NCBI RefSeq assembly: GCF_048544455.1
Contig: NC_133532.1
Location: forward strand, 19,780,948-19,844,947
DNA: 64,000 nucleotides
Direction: 5' to 3'
From: Silene latifolia
Taxonomy: Eukaryota > Streptophyta > Magnoliopsida > Caryophyllales > Caryophyllaceae
Shown: piece by piece, positions 1-11,384 of the stretch
Layout: every line of letters starts with the position of its first letter
How positions within the stretch are numbered: position 1 is the stretch's first letter
The notes under the pieces: model-generated
Told to the model about the DNA's origin: nothing
Database searches by the model: none
The model's input: only the letters and a program-made list of their open reading frames with translations
Made by a program: the position numbers and the translations under genes

Positions 1-2149
1 CAACATTAGCCTTACCCTCATGATAGATGATCTCCATATCATAATACCCGATCAGCTCCATCTATCGTCTCTGTCGCATATTGCGCTCCTTCTGAGTGTA
101 GATATATTTCAGACTCTTATGATATGAAAACACCTTAAAGGTTGCCCCATAAAGGTAGTGCCTCCAAATCTTAAGAGCAAAAACAACTGCACCCAGTTCT
201 AGATCGTGAGTAGGGTAGTTCTCCTCATATGGCTTCAGCTGTCTCAAAGCATAACCTATAACCTTCCCTTCCTGCATCAACACACAACCCAGACCATTCT
301 TTGAAGCATCGGTATATACCTCAAAGTTCTCACATCCCTCTGGCAAAGCTAGAATAGGAATTGTGGTCAAACGTTCCTTTAAGATCTGAAACGCCGTCTC
401 ACAACTCTCATCCCAAAAAAATCTGCTCTCTTTCCTCATCAAAGCAGTCATAGGCCGTGCTATGGTGGAAAAGTCTTTCACGAACCTCATGTAATAGCCA
501 GCAAGGCCCAAGAAACACCGAACCTCGGCAACACTCTTAGGTGACTCCCACTTGGTCACAACCTCAATCTTTCTAGGATCCACGGACACTCCTTTCTTAG
601 ATATGACATGCCCCAAAAAAGCCACTTCTTCTAACTAGAACTCACACTTTGATAACTTGGCATAAAGTTGGTTCTCTCTCAGAGTCTGCAAAATTATTCT
701 TAGGTGCTCCTCATGTTCTTCCTTAGTCTTAGAGTAGACTAAGATGTCATCTATGAAGAAAACCACAAACTTATCCAAAAACGGATTGAAAATACGGTTC
801 ATCAAATCCATGAAAGTTGCTGGTGCATTGGTCAAACCAAAAGGCATTACCACATACTCATAATGACCATAACGGGACCGGAAGGCTGTCTTTGGAATAT
901 CCTCATCAGTTATCCTCAATTGGTGGTAACCTGACCTCAAATCAATCTTGGAGAACACGCCAGCTCCACTCAGCTGATCAAACAAGTCATCAAGCCTAGG
1001 CAAAGGATACTTGTTCTTCACTGTGACACGGTTAAACTCTCTGTAGTCGATACATAGCCTCATGCTTCCATCTTTCTTTTTCACAAACAACACTGGAGCT
1101 CCCCAAGGTGACACTCTTGGCCGGATATAACCCTTGTCTAACAGCTCATGCAACTGTTTCTTCAACTCAGGTAACTCTTTAGGTGCCATACGATATGGTG
1201 CTTTAGATATAGGGCTTGTTCCTGGTTTAAGCTCCACATTGAAGTCAACATCTCTCTTTGGTGGCAACTCCGGTATCTCTTCAGGAAAAACCTCATCAAA
1301 CTCTCCCACCACAGGTATATCTGCAGCTGTCTGCGGCTTTACTCGACGGTCTCTTACTTGACAAAGAATCAAAGGAGACTTCTTCCTCAAGCATGACTTT
1401 AAGGTCATCACGGCTATGAACTTATACTTAGGTCTCACAACAAACCCTTTATAAGACACCCTTATACCCTTTGGGCCCCTTAAAGACACTTTCTGTTGCC
1501 GACAATCTATCTTGGCATCATACTTACCCAACCAATCCATCCCGACAATCACCTCAAATCCATCCATAGGAAACTCTAGCAGGTCTACCGGTAAATCTAC
1601 CCCTCCAACTAGCATAGACACTCCCTTGTACAACTTAACACATGACACTGACTCCCCAGAAGGTATAAACACATCATCCTTTACCAACTCAAACTCCCCC
1701 AAGCCCATGGACAAAGCATGACTCCTAGACACAAAAGAATGTGTTGCCCCCGAGTCAAACAAAACAAAAGACGGTACATTATGAACAAGAAAGATATCGG
1801 TAACTACATGTGCATCATTCTGCGCTTCCTGCTTATCCATCATGAAGAGCTTCCCGCTGCTTTTCTGACCTCCCCCTTGAACCAAAGCATTAGAAGTACT
1901 CGGCTTGGCTGCCGAATCCTGGGTGACACTGTTGTTCGGGTGCTGATAAGATCCTCCACTGTTGCGGTTAAAACCGCCATTGTTGCTATGACCACCCTGA
2001 TTGCCCCATGATCCACCCTGTCGGTTGCTAGCAAATCTCTGAATCGGAACCTGTGAAAAGTTCCCCTGAAAATCTCCCGAGCCTACTCCAGTCCTGGCAC
2101 ACTCGTGCAGTCGCGTCTCTTGTGGCGTATGCCACCACAGTTGAAGCAA
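1..2149 (-). pseudogene. gypsy pol: protease, reverse transcriptase, RNase H (broken)
   Basis: Polyprotein that would cut itself (aspartic protease) and copy element RNA into DNA. Visible in order: protease motif DSGATHSF near residue 132 of the 504-residue stretch starting at 2149; RT palm motifs with [23 protein letters not shown] and FIDDILVYS; then an RNase H block with [10 protein letters not shown]. An in-frame TAG at about 632-634 separates RT from RNase H. A second TAG at about 59-61 precedes more pol sequence running to base 1. In the RNase H the family TDH catalytic motif reads SYH, so a catalytic aspartate is missing. These breaks and the lost residue show the copy is inactive. The domain calls are secure from the motifs. 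Confidence 0.88.
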
Positions 2150-3020
2150 GAAAGGTTGGAGTTGTCACTTACACTCCGACCACCACCTCTACCCCAACCT
2201 CGAGATCCCCTAGAGAATCCAGCCCCGCCAGAAAAAGCCTTGGCATGATTGAAGTTACCCTTCTTGTTACCCGACTGATTGTTGTTTCCACTATCAGCCT
2301 TTCTCTTCTCAGCAGCAGTCCTCTCTGTAGCTTCCTTTGAGAGATCTACCAACCTCTCAGCTTGACCCTCGGGTACACGTCCTTAAGATTAGTGATGACT
2401 CCATCTGGCAAAAGGTTCATGATCTTAGATGACAAACCTCTCTCAAAGCGAAGAGCCAAACCCCTCTATCCTAGCTGCATGTCCTCAGCATAACGAGACA
2501 AATCAAGGAACCGGTGATAGTACTCGGTGACTGTCATATCATCGGTCATTGTGAAGGAATCGAACTTAGATCTCAACTTGTGACGGATATGCTCCAACAC
2601 AAACTGCTCTCTCATAGCACTCTTCAAACCCGACCACGGTATAGCCCCTAAACCCTCAGCTTGGTAAAAGGCCATGGCGTCCTCTTTGACGTTTTGCCAC
2701 CACACAGCGGCCTCACCTCTCAGGTAGTATACTACCTGTTCAACGATCATATCTTGCGGACACTTGACCACCTCCATGAGATTTTCCATCTCATGATGCC
2801 AATTCTCGAGCAACTTGGGTTCCCCGACGCCCTCATAGGTAGGTGGATTGAAGCGGGCAATGATGATGCTAAGTTGGGTAGCATCCACATGTTTCTCTTC
2901 CCCCTTTCCCACATTCTTGAGAGCCTCAAGAAGAGAATCTTGTTGCTCGATCATACGAGCAATCTCATCTATGGTCATCTCAGAAGCTTGAATTTGCGTG
3001 GCAGTTCTTTTAGGCGGCAT
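2083..3020 (-). pseudogene. gypsy gag with CCHC zinc knuckle (broken)
   Basis: Structural protein of the retrotransposon particle. It begins at 3020 with MPPKRTATQ, 41 bases from the leader palindrome array. The first stretch (2466-3020) carries the retrotransposon gag core with EAAVWWQNVK and the FLDLSRYAEDM segment, and stops at 2466. The continuation in another frame (2083-2352) has a charged K/R/G-rich stretch and the knuckle [14 protein letters not shown], spacing C-X2-C-X4-H-X4-C, which binds element RNA in this family. At least two frame changes separate start, knuckle and protease. The normal gag would be continuous with pol here. Confidence 0.85.
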
Positions 3021-3098
3021 TTTGAGCTGTTAAGAAGCAAGGAAACGTAAGCACAAAAGCCTACGGCTCAAAATGTAATGACCCTCCGCTAAAGAAGC

Positions 3099-3383
3099 AC
3101 TCGGCCGAGTATGCAGCAATACTCGGTCGAGTAAGGACTACTCGGTCGAGTATCACTAATACTCGGTCGAGTAATCCACTCCAGTAGCCAACGTCAAATT
3201 CCCCAGAAACATACTCGGTCGAGTATAAACCGTACTCGGCCGAGTATGCTCTACTCAGTCGAGTATGCCTCTGTATACTCGGTCGAGTAGACACTCGAGT
3301 AGCGATTGCTACGAACCAACAAACAACACTCGATCGAGTGCTTGGTTACTACTCGGTCGAGTACCCGCCCTACTCGGCCGAGT
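3099..3383. repeat. Array of 12-bp palindromes ACTCGRYCGAGT
   Basis: Eleven copies of a self-complementary 12-mer (ACTCGGTCGAGT, ACTCGGCCGAGT, ACTCGATCGAGT, one ACTCAGTCGAGT) lie in 285 bases with irregular spacers of about 8-50 bases. A truncated ACTCGAGT also occurs. They sit in the gypsy leader between primer site and gag. The spacers are not repeated, so this is not an ordinary tandem repeat. Function unknown. Confidence 0.9.
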
Positions 3384-3825
3384 CATGCCAAAAACGAGCT
3401 ATAACCATTAAAGAATACATCCTATCATGCTTTCTACCCAAGAATCAAACATATTATGTTAAGAATATGAATGCCACATAATAAACACGTATCATGCCAA
3501 TCATTTTAATGCTAAAACCGTTTCCAAAGATATCACATAACAATTTCTTTCGTCTTTCTACCAATTCTCAATATTCTTCTCGAATTTCACACAATACACC
3601 TCCTACCACATGTTCCAACCATTCAACTTTCACACATAACATACATGTATTAAACAAACTCTCAACACATTCCCCAGTGACCGACTTGAGTTAGTGAGGG
3701 CCATATTGCGACTCCGGGACGTCTCCCGAGTCCTTGCGGTAGCTCCAAACAACTCTCACCGGGTTCATTTTATTTAGACTCCCTAAGTTCATTGGGTTCA
3801 TTTGTTTTAGGTGCCGTAATCGTCG

Positions 3826-3837
3826 GCTATGATACCA
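3826..3837 (-). promoter_or_regulatory. Primer binding site of gypsy element (tRNA-Met type)
   Basis: On the - strand the bases read TGGTATCATAGC, three bases inside the LTR end at 3841. This matches the usual initiator-methionine tRNA primer site TGGTATCAGAGC except for one change. It fixes the orientation and the inner LTR edge. Confidence 0.85.
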
Positions 3838-3840
3838 CTT

Positions 3841-6497
3841 TGTAACACCCCCTTGATGCGTGTAATTTATACAAGGTTTTACCTCATTTTTGCACGCATT
3901 TCTGTACTATTTTACGTGGCATTTAGCTACACACACCCCTGAATAGTCTACTTTGGTTTGTCTTGTGTAAATTGCAGGTACGGACCGGAAAGAAGATAAA
4001 TCGAGCCTAAACTTGTCCCATTTGCACGAATTTACGGAGAACAAGGAATTGGAGCTCGGAATCCATCACTTTGAAGACGCGTGAGCTGATTTCGGAAGGT
4101 GTCAAAGTGCCTTATGTGCTAATATAGCTCGATCAACCACTTTTCAGTCGATCGAATGCTTTATCCCTTGAAGTTTCACTCGATCGAGTAGTTTTCATAC
4201 TCAATCGGGAAGGCCAAATGAAGAAGTCCTCGATCGAATGGTTTTTCCATTCGATCGAGAGGAATTGCTGCTTAGTTCCTCGATCGAGTGGTTTAATTCC
4301 ACTCGATCGAGAGGTTTAATCCTGTAGCCGTGTTTTTGCCTTATTTCTTATGGGCTTTGTAATTAGGCTTATTTATTAGGTTTAGTAGTAATATTTTCGT
4401 GTGCAACTTTACTCTGAAGACTGCGCTACTTTCTTCTTCTCTTCTCTTCCCTTTTCTCTCGGCTCCTCTTTACTCTTACCCTTATTCTAGATTGCTATTC
4501 GGATTTGAATCTTGTAATCGGTATACTACTCTCTTTATTTTCTTAATCATAATCCTTTTATTTCTTTTTATTCCTTTTCTTCAATTTCTCTTATTGCATT
4601 ATTATGATGTTTAATTTCTATTGTCTATGCATGATTGTTGTTTACTCAATGATAATGCGTAGCTAATTTCCTTTGCTAAGACTTAGGGAATCCGTGATTA
4701 TGAAGGAATTGTAGTCGATATATTAGGTTTAATGCGTGTATAGTTTATGTTGTTAATCGCTACATTTAATTGTTTTCGTCTAATTGAATCGACGCAATTA
4801 GTCACTTAATCGTAGTAAACCTTGACCTGGACCGGAAGGTTGGAAAGCGTGAGACTCGTAGCGAACATTAGGGCACTGTAGTGAGGGCGGAAGCGAAGCT
4901 ATTTGTGCTTTAGGGCGAATTGAGACCGGAAGGAGATATTCACTGCCCCATAGACCATACTTGCATTGACCTGAGACCTAGATTGCTTGACTGAATGATC
5001 ATGGTGAACCGACTGTCTTAGCTATTTTCTCTCTACTTGCTTGATCCATATTATCTTGCCTTTTCTCTCTTCCTTAATCTCTTTAGTTTAGAACAAACAA
5101 ACTCAAACCCCCAGAAATTGATTACCGTGACGGACTTAGTTAAATCTGACATTTCCCCATCTCCCTGTGGAGATCGACCCTACTTACTGCTAGCTTCTGT
5201 TAGTATATCTAGGTTTATTTTTGGTACTGAAACGACGGTATTACCCCTCATACCAAGGTACCTTACCAGGACTACCCTAGCATTAAAAGCTGTTACCATC
5301 TCGGTTGCCCGAGGTTAGTACATATAAAAAGCAACTGTCCCAAACACATTTATTAAAATACTGTAAATGTAAAAAGGTTACAATGTTCCAAAATCCAATA
5401 ATAAAAATCCAAATACTGACAACTATAAAACAAATACTAAGACTCGTAAAGGTGATGCTAAATCTGGCGTGACGACTCTCACATGACGGTCTCAAGCTCA
5501 CCAAAAGCACTACCTGTCACAGCCTGCTCACCATCCCCGAATGGATCACCGCAGATATCACAAAACAACATCGGGGTCAGTACTGCTCAATCAAAACAAG
5601 ACAAATGCACAAGTAACCAGCTGATCATCCTCCAACCCCAGTCTCCCGATCTCACACAGTAACCGACTACACACCGAAGTGTGTAGCCCTACCAGATTAC
5701 CCATCGCAACAGGTAATCCTCGCCGCCTGTGGGGGACCGCAGCCAATCCCCACCTAAATCTCGCTCATCAACGAGCGATATCCCTATCCCTTAATCTGCA
5801 CATCCCCTCCCGTGGAGGGTTCCACGAAGGGCGAACTAGGGTGTGAAGCCACTCCCGCAAGTGACTCCACCACAATCATCACATCACGACCACATCACAA
5901 CCACCACCACAACACCAACACTCTGATGATCAGCAGATAGCAGTAAACACAACACAATCACATATTAATTCAATTAACAGAAACCGAGTAGGGAAACCCT
6001 ACCTTAGTAACAATCAGCAGTGATGAAAATCAAGCACTAGAATGGCTCCTCTACGAAATCATCGCCTAAACAATAATCAAATAACACAATTTCAATTTGC
6101 AAAACCCCATTCCCCCAATTCATAAATAAAGACAACCCTAGAATTAACCATCAACATCATAGGGATAAAGACTTACCGGCGAATGGACGAAGGATTGAAT
6201 ATAATTGCTAAGGTGTCCACACACATAGAGGAGAGATTTGGGAGTGATTAGAGCGTCGTAGGTTTGATTAGGTTTTGTAAATGATGTTTTAGAAACTGAT
6301 TATCGAATTATATAACTTCTAATTACTCCCGAATCAAACCGTTGAAATAATACACGCTAGACCGGATACTCGGCCGAGTATCCTCTACTCGGCCGAGTGT
6401 TCCTCGGCAGTAGCCAAACAGACTACACAATCCACACTACTCGACCAAGAAGACCATACTCGGTCGAGTACTAGCCTATAAAATCCGTAGTATTACA
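3841..6497 (-). repeat. 5' LTR of the left gypsy element, interrupted
   Basis: The LTR begins on the + strand with TGTAACACCC next to the primer site and ends with GTAGTATTACA at 6497. In sense (- strand) it starts TGTAATACTACGG and ends in GTGTTACA. It is split by a solo Athila LTR at 3854-5243; without that and one 5-bp duplication it is about 1.26 kb. Three palindromes ACTCGGYCGAGT lie near its sense start (6368-6469). A CTCGG-GCAA-CCGAG hairpin lies at 5300-5313 near its sense end. The rest (5314-6360) has no coding sequence. Confidence 0.85.
3854..5243 (+). mobile_element. Solo LTR of an Athila-type element
   Basis: A 1390-bp insertion flanked by CCCCT on both sides (3849-3853 and 5244-5248). 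It starts TGATGCGTGTAATTTATA and ends GACGGTATTA. It matches in order the Athila LTR at 38825-40269, which starts TGATACGTGCAATTTATA and ends GATGGTATCA; both contain CTCCCTGTGGAGATCGACC near the 3' end. The last bases show a C-to-T change from TATCA. Several TCGATCGA palindromes lie at 4116-4315. No internal coding region remains, as expected after LTR-LTR recombination. Confidence 0.88.
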
Positions 6498-7475
6498 CCT
6501 TGACCGCTGCTTTGACCGGACCGTAGATCTGTCGTGGGGCTGTTGACCGACGGGTTGACCACCTTCGGGTTGGCCGTGCATGGGGGATGTGTTTGGGGAG
6601 TTTTTTGGGAGATTGTTTTTGGTAGTTTACATCTAATTTAATCAAAATAGTTTATAATTGTATACAGTATAATTGTTGTTTAGGTGGTGGATTTGTGGAA
6701 GAATCTTTCTAGTTTAATTGTTGATTTAATTGTGAAGATTTGCTAAAGGTAGGATATCTACTCAACCCTACTGGTTGTTAATTAATTGATTGATGAATTT
6801 ATTATAAGATGGATTATTATTGCATTGCTGTATTAAGATGGTTTATTAAAGCATTGTTGGCATGGGACAAGATTTTATGGCATTGTTAGTATGATTATTA
6901 TTCCACCTACCATTAAATTATGGTTACAATTGTTGTCTTATGAGCGTTTCATAATTATTCTATTATCACTGCTTGGTTGTTTCTCTATTGTTTAATGGCA
7001 CCTTGGAAGAGGATTGGTATTGGTATTGTGATTATGATTATTGGTCGTCCAGGCACGGGGATGTTGAAGTGTTATGAACCTGCGCTATTGTGGTCGTCCA
7101 GGCACGGTGGTATTGGAGTGACCGTGGACATGAGCGGTGTTTGTGATGTGACAATGTTTGTGGCGTTGGGCGTGACGTGTATCACGGCTTGAGGCGCGTG
7201 ATTTTGGTTCTTGTCTTTTGTTGCAGGTTTATTATATTTATTTAATTGTTGTTTAGTTATCCTACTCAACCTCGTGGTAGGCCGTGTATTCGTTAAACAC
7301 CTGTGATGAACCAATTATTGGGGAGCAGATTGATTGACAGGTTAGCTTTTGAGATGTGTTTGATGCTTGGAGGGAGCTTGAGACGTATGACCTTCGTCAG
7401 AGTCTAGAGATTACCTAGTTTATTCAGACACTATTTATATTCTTTTCCGCTACAGTTGTAATAGACTGAATTATA

Positions 7476-7682
7476 CTCCCTCCGTCTCAGTCAATTGTTA
7501 TCTATTGCTTTTGAAACAAAGATTAAGAAAAGAAGTATGAATGAATTTGGACCACACAAATTACATAGCCCTACATGCAATGAAATGTGATCCACAAAAG
7601 GTTGCCAAAAAGAGAAATAGATAACAATTCAATGATACACCCAAAAATGGAAATAGATAACTATTGACCGGGACGGAGGGAG
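7476..7682. mobile_element. Stowaway-like MITE (Tc1/mariner)
   Basis: 207 bp with terminal inverted repeats starting CTCCCTCCGTC on the left and ending GACGGAGGGAG on the right, flanked by TA on both sides (7474-7475, 7683-7684). This is the classic Stowaway end and target site. The arms stay complementary inward (TTATCTATT against AATAGATAA). No coding capacity. Confidence 0.93.
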
Positions 7683-7872
7683 TATCATTTAATTATATCG
7701 TAGGAACTTTTGTAGTAAAACCGTTTGAGACAGCTTAATTATATCGTCTTAAAGTACTTTGGTAATTGTTTATCTTTTATACTTACTACCTCAGGCAACT
7801 GAGATGGTATCACCTTTATTTATCTGGGAATGTCTTGCTAAAGGCTCTTAAATAAATGAGGGTGTTACAAAG

Positions 7873-7884
7873 TGGTATCAGAGA
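7873..7884 (+). promoter_or_regulatory. Primer binding site, tRNA-Met type
   Basis: TGGTATCAGAGA follows the LTR end (GTTACA, 7869) by three bases. It is a near-perfect initiator tRNA-Met primer site and shows + orientation. Confidence 0.88.
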
Positions 7885-8002
7885 GAACGTTTTTAAGGCC
7901 TAAACAAATGAATCTAATGAATTTAGGATGCGTCTAATAAAATGAACCCGGGGTAGAAATTGTTTAGGAATCCTTTTCTTAGGTTAGGGAGACGTCCTTG
8001 AT

Positions 8003-8056
8003 CTTGCCCTTTTCAGTTTTGATCTGGCCCTTTCAGTTTTGATCTGGCCCTTTTCA
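8003..8056 (+). repeat. Short tandem repeat in the gypsy leader
   Basis: A unit of about 22 bases around TTTTGATCTGGCCCTTTCAG is present about 2.4 times. The left gypsy leader does not show this repeat, so it probably expanded in this copy. Confidence 0.75.
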
Positions 8057-8090
8057 GGTAACCTTAGTAATCGTTAATCATTTACTCATC

Positions 8091-8561
8091 AATATGATCT
8101 CAATTCCTTTCATATCATTTCTTTCGTCGTATAAGAGTAGTATTTCTTTCCTCACGGTTAATAACTATCCGATATAAATTTGTCCATCGAAAAATACAAC
8201 GAATAACTATTAATTAACTAAGACGGTGAAATACAAACAACCCCTTAAACAAGACTTGGACACAAGTGCGAGCAGACTCGTCGCAACCTAATAAACGAGC
8301 CACTCTTAGCTCGGCACGTGTGTCAGCCCGCACTAGCCTGCCAAAAAAAGGCGGGCGTTGGTCTCGGTTCCACGACCCATCAACCCGGCCCATGAATCAG
8401 TCTGGGTGCGCTCTCGGCCGGCCTGGCTTAAACAACCCCAAACAAGTAAACAACCATTGTAGTACATTGTTTGGTCTCAAACACTTCACCAAAATATTCA
8501 ATCGGTCACATATAAAATAAGAGTCGAGTCAAAGCGAGTATATAAATATAAAAATGAAAAA
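8091..8561. other. Non-coding spacer, nothing recognised
   Basis: AT-rich sequence with a GC-richer patch near 8270-8420. A short open frame in that patch has no recognisable motif and is not called as a gene. Confidence 0.6.
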
Positions 8562-9688
8562 GGGTTTTTTTGTCAAAAATTACCTAAAATTTGTCTCACT
8601 TGCAAATACACTACCTATCATTTTCTTTTTTGTAAGACACTGCCTTTAATTTTTTAAGTTTTGTTGAAAACTACCAAAACCTATTTTCTGGCCAAATTTT
8701 GGTCAAACTCTGACATTGACCTTGTTTACTCCAATTCACACGTGGGAACTCTCTTATTTTCTCAGTTCTTTCCCCTCATTCCTCTTTTACTATAGTTCCC
8801 ATGCCTATTTCCCTTTCTCCTCTTTTACTTTACTTGATTTACTTTCCCAACCATTATCATCCTTTACTCATTCATCCTTCACATAACAAACAATTTTGAA
8901 AACACCAATCCTATGAATATCTTAGCTTTCTTCTTCTATGACCTCAACATCTCCAACACAAATCTTTATTTCATCACATTTCACTTCAAGCTCTTTCAAA
9001 TGCATCTTCTCCTTAACTCCTTGCTTAAGTTGATTAACTTTTCTCATCACACGAAACTTCAAGATGTTGTAAATGCAAAATGGATGCCACAGTTGCATAC
9101 CTTTCTTCTAGTTCAGGTTTTCGTGGATCTTATTGAGATACTTGTCATTGGGCAAAACAAAAAATGGAGATGAAGGAGATAAGAAGAAAGATAAGGGGGT
9201 AGGAGAAGAAGATGGTTGTGAATGAGAAAAGAGAGAAAGAATGGGTTAAATGAGGACAAGAAAGAGGAGGGAGGAAGAACAAAATAAAAGGGTAAAAAAA
9301 GACAGTTCCCACGTGATAAAAGGAGTAAACAAAGTCAATGCCGGAGTTTGACCAAAATTTGGCCGTAAAATGGGTTTTGGTAGTTTTCAACAAAATTTTA
9401 AAAATTAACCAAATGTGTTTGGTGTGGTGGTTGCTCACCTCATCCCTTAACCATGAGGTCAGGGGTTCGATCCCTGCCAATGGGAATGGAGCAAGCTCTT
9501 TGGCCAGTCGTTTACTTCTTCGTGAGAGCACGCGCGGCGAGGGGATTATACACTATTGTCGACGGTGGACACCCCGGTTTAGACTAAAAAAAAAAATTAA
9601 AAATTAAAGGTAGTGTCTTACAAAAAATAAAATAATAGATGTATATTTGCAAGTAAGACAAATTTGAAGTAGTTTTTGAAAAAAAACC
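8562..9688. mobile_element. Mutator-like foldback element with long inverted arms
   Basis: The left arm (8562 to about 8755) and the right arm (about 9303-9688, minus a SINE insertion) are inverted copies of roughly 190 bases. Examples: TTGTAAGACACTGCC on the left against GGTAGTGTCTTACAA on the right; CACGTGGGAACTCTC against the CAGTTCCCACGTG region. Ends begin GGGTTTTTTT. Long arms with a G start suggest a non-autonomous MULE, but flanking A-rich sequence hides any 9-bp target duplication. The middle is pyrimidine-rich on the left and purine-rich on the right. No transposase is present. Confidence 0.72.
9409..9596 (+). mobile_element. tRNA-derived SINE inserted in the MULE arm
   Basis: A 188-bp insertion breaking the right inverted arm, flanked by a perfect 11-bp duplication TTAAAAATTAA (9398-9408 and 9597-9607). 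It has a tRNA-like head (GTGTGGTGGTTGCTCA) and a B box GGTTCGATCCC at 9464-9474. It ends in an A-rich tail after GTTTAGACT. These are the hallmarks of a SINE copied by LINE machinery. The interrupted arm proves it is younger than the foldback element. Confidence 0.9.
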
Positions 9689-9739
9689 AAAATAAAAAAT
9701 TTAAAAAGATGGTAGGCAGTCACTAAGCGGGAGACTCGT

Positions 9740-10319
9740 TCAACAAAGACATGGCTATCTCATTACAATCATCCCAACCTCGTCTTTATCTCTCCTCCCC
9801 AAATATTATTACACTCTCTCCTCAATGTCTCCCTATCATCAGTTCTCTTCCTTTTATTCTCATTTTTTCTTTCTTTCGTTACAAACCCAATTTCAACCTC
9901 AAATTTCCCTTTTTTGATTCAAGGAATTTTTAATTACTCTGTTTTTGTTGTGAATTTGGGATTTTCACATAGAAATTGATCTGGGTTCTGAATTCAATTC
10001 GTCATCACGGAAACCTTCAGGTATCCTGTAATTTATTATGTCACCGCCTTTTATTTTTTTATTTAGTAGCTACAAATTTGGAAAGGAATGTAATTTAATT
10101 GAATTGAATTGAACAATGAATTCAAATGGGTGTGATAGAATTACATTTTTGTTCGATTTATAGGAAATGTCAGTTAGCTTAATTGATATTAATTGATAAT
10201 GAATGGTGGTTGCAGCTCGATTACAATTATGTGTTATTGATTGAATATTCATGACAATGTCGAAAACTTATGGTTTTGTTTGTTGCACTTTGTTTTTTGT
10301 TTTTGGAAAATTAGATTGA
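9740..10319 (+). other. 5' UTR and leader intron of the RING gene
   Basis: A C/T-rich transcribed-looking leader (9770-9940) precedes a good splice donor CTTCAG/GTATCC at 10021. The likely acceptor is AAAATTAG ending at 10314 after a T-rich tract, five bases before the ATG. An alternative acceptor is GTTGCAG near 10216. The exact transcription start is not visible and no clear TATA box was found. Confidence 0.55.
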
Positions 10320-11384
10320 ATGGAAAGTGAGGGTGGTGGCATTGTCGCTGCTGCTCCTACAAATCCGAGATTGTCCTCCCAACAATCAACACTTCGAGAT
10401 TCTTTTAATGTGCGTGACCTTGCGAATGGCTTAAACACGATCACCATTGTTGACCATAGTAATAATACCGCAAGCCAACGACCTATTTCCAATCTTACCC
10501 TTGGTGCTGTCCTCAACGGGACCAAGAAACCGTCGTCTCCTAAAAACGTTGTTGTCCGAAACCTCCTTGAGATCATACGCAACGACGACACCATAAACAG
10601 TGGAGGGTCGCCTAATAGTAAAACCTCCTGGAAGTCTTTTAAAGAGAAGCTTACGCGTAAAAAGAGTCAGAATTCGAGTTCTGGTAGGTGGACTTCTTCA
10701 ATGCCGGTCCCACAATCTGACGTGTTACCAAGTTCGAGATCAGGGAGAGACCTGATGTTGAACAGGAACTCCCTAAGGAATTCCCTTAGGAACAATTCAA
10801 TAAGACGAATTGATGGTGTTCCAGCCGATGACATGACTTTGTTAGAGGTTGATAGTGGTGGGTCCCCTAGGAGTGGGGGTAGTTTCCGGCTGTCAGCTAC
10901 TTTGGCAGCGGAGAGGGAGGAGACGCGTAAGAGACTATCTAGGGAGTTAGATGAGGACGGGAATAATGATGAGGCGAGCAAGGATAGTGAACATCAGGAC
11001 GAGGATGAGGATGAGGAGGAAGACGATGAGGATGGGCCAAATTTTGGTGCTCCCTCAAATCAACCTATGAAGATGTCTTTGATGGATTTACTGGAAGAGA
11101 CGGATAGGCAAGCCGGAATAGATGGGCCCACATATAGGTTGGATGACGAGGAAGAGGAGGATGACGAGGAAGAAGAGGAAGAGGCAGAAGAAGAAGAGGC
11201 GTTGGAGGAGGAGCTCGGGAAAGGGGAGTTTTCTTGTTGTGTTTGTCAAGTGAGGCATAAAGGAGCTGGTTTCATACCTTGTGGTCATACCTTTTGCAGG
11301 TTGTGTTCTAGGGAACTCTTTGTTCAAAAAGGGAATTGCCCGCTTTGTAATAATTTCATTTTGGAGATTCTTGATATCTTCTAA
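10320..11384 (+). CDS. RING-HC zinc-finger protein, probable E3 ubiquitin ligase
   Basis: A 354-residue protein in one coding exon, starting MESEGGGIV. The C-terminal RING finger spans residues 306-343: C306-X2-C309, then CGHTFCRLC, then CPLC ending at C343. All eight zinc ligands of a C3HC4 RING are present, so it should recruit an E2 enzyme and transfer ubiquitin to a substrate. Upstream are a basic patch (KSFKEKLTRKK, near residue 110), Ser/Asn-rich low-complexity sequence and two strongly acidic stretches (roughly residues 220-240 and 275-300). No membrane segment or signal peptide is seen. The layout matches a family of plant RING proteins with a disordered N terminus and a terminal RING, but the substrate is unknown. 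Frame, start context and intact ligands indicate a functional host gene. Confidence 0.92.
   Translation: MESEGGGIVAAAPTNPRLSSQQSTLRDSFNVRDLANGLNTITIVDHSNNTASQRPISNLTLGAVLNGTKKPSSPKNVVVRNLLEIIRNDDTINSGGSPNSKTSWKSFKEKLTRKKSQNSSSGRWTSSMPVPQSDVLPSSRSGRDLMLNRNSLRNSLRNNSIRRIDGVPADDMTLLEVDSGGSPRSGGSFRLSATLAAEREETRKRLSRELDEDGNNDEASKDSEHQDEDEDEEEDDEDGPNFGAPSNQPMKMSLMDLLEETDRQAGIDGPTYRLDDEEEEDDEEEEEEAEEEEALEEELGKGEFSCCVCQVRHKGAGFIPCGHTFCRLCSRELFVQKGNCPLCNNFILEILDIF

Larger units (their letters stand above)
1..6497 (-). mobile_element. Ty3/gypsy (Tekay-like chromovirus) element, 5' part
   Basis: A gypsy-type LTR retrotransposon read on the - strand. From right to left it has an LTR (3841-6497, interrupted), a tRNA-Met type primer site, a leader carrying a palindrome array, gag with a zinc knuckle, protease, reverse transcriptase and RNase H. 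It leaves the window at base 1 before integrase, so its 3' LTR is not visible. Reading frames are broken by several stops and shifts, so it is a dead copy. The Tekay/Del assignment rests on the RT and RNase H wording and the tRNA-Met primer site; other chromovirus lineages are possible. The family recurs at 6.5-8.1 kb, and related LTRs lie at 19.6 and 24.6 kb. Confidence 0.88.
6498..8090 (+). mobile_element. Gypsy LTR plus leader, + strand, truncated
   Basis: Contains an LTR ending GTGTTACA at 7869, then a primer site and about 200 bases of leader similar to the leader of the left element (both have AAATGAACCC and a GGGAGACGTCC block). No gag follows, so it was truncated near 8090. The LTR's 5' edge is not clear and has been placed where the neighbouring LTR ends. 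It is inverted relative to the left element. A Stowaway MITE sits inside it. There is no coding sequence here. Confidence 0.65.

Noticed and set aside
3061-3294. Open frame through the palindrome array
   Set aside because: Its residues are just translation of the repeated 12-mer; it lies in the gypsy leader upstream of gag.
3099-3383. CRISPR-like array
   Set aside because: Repeats are 12-bp palindromes with very irregular spacers, inside a plant retrotransposon leader; no cas genes and a eukaryotic context.
8266-8520. Open frame of 84 codons in a GC-richer patch
   Set aside because: No motif, no start context or splice evidence, and it lies in a spacer beside a truncated gypsy leader.
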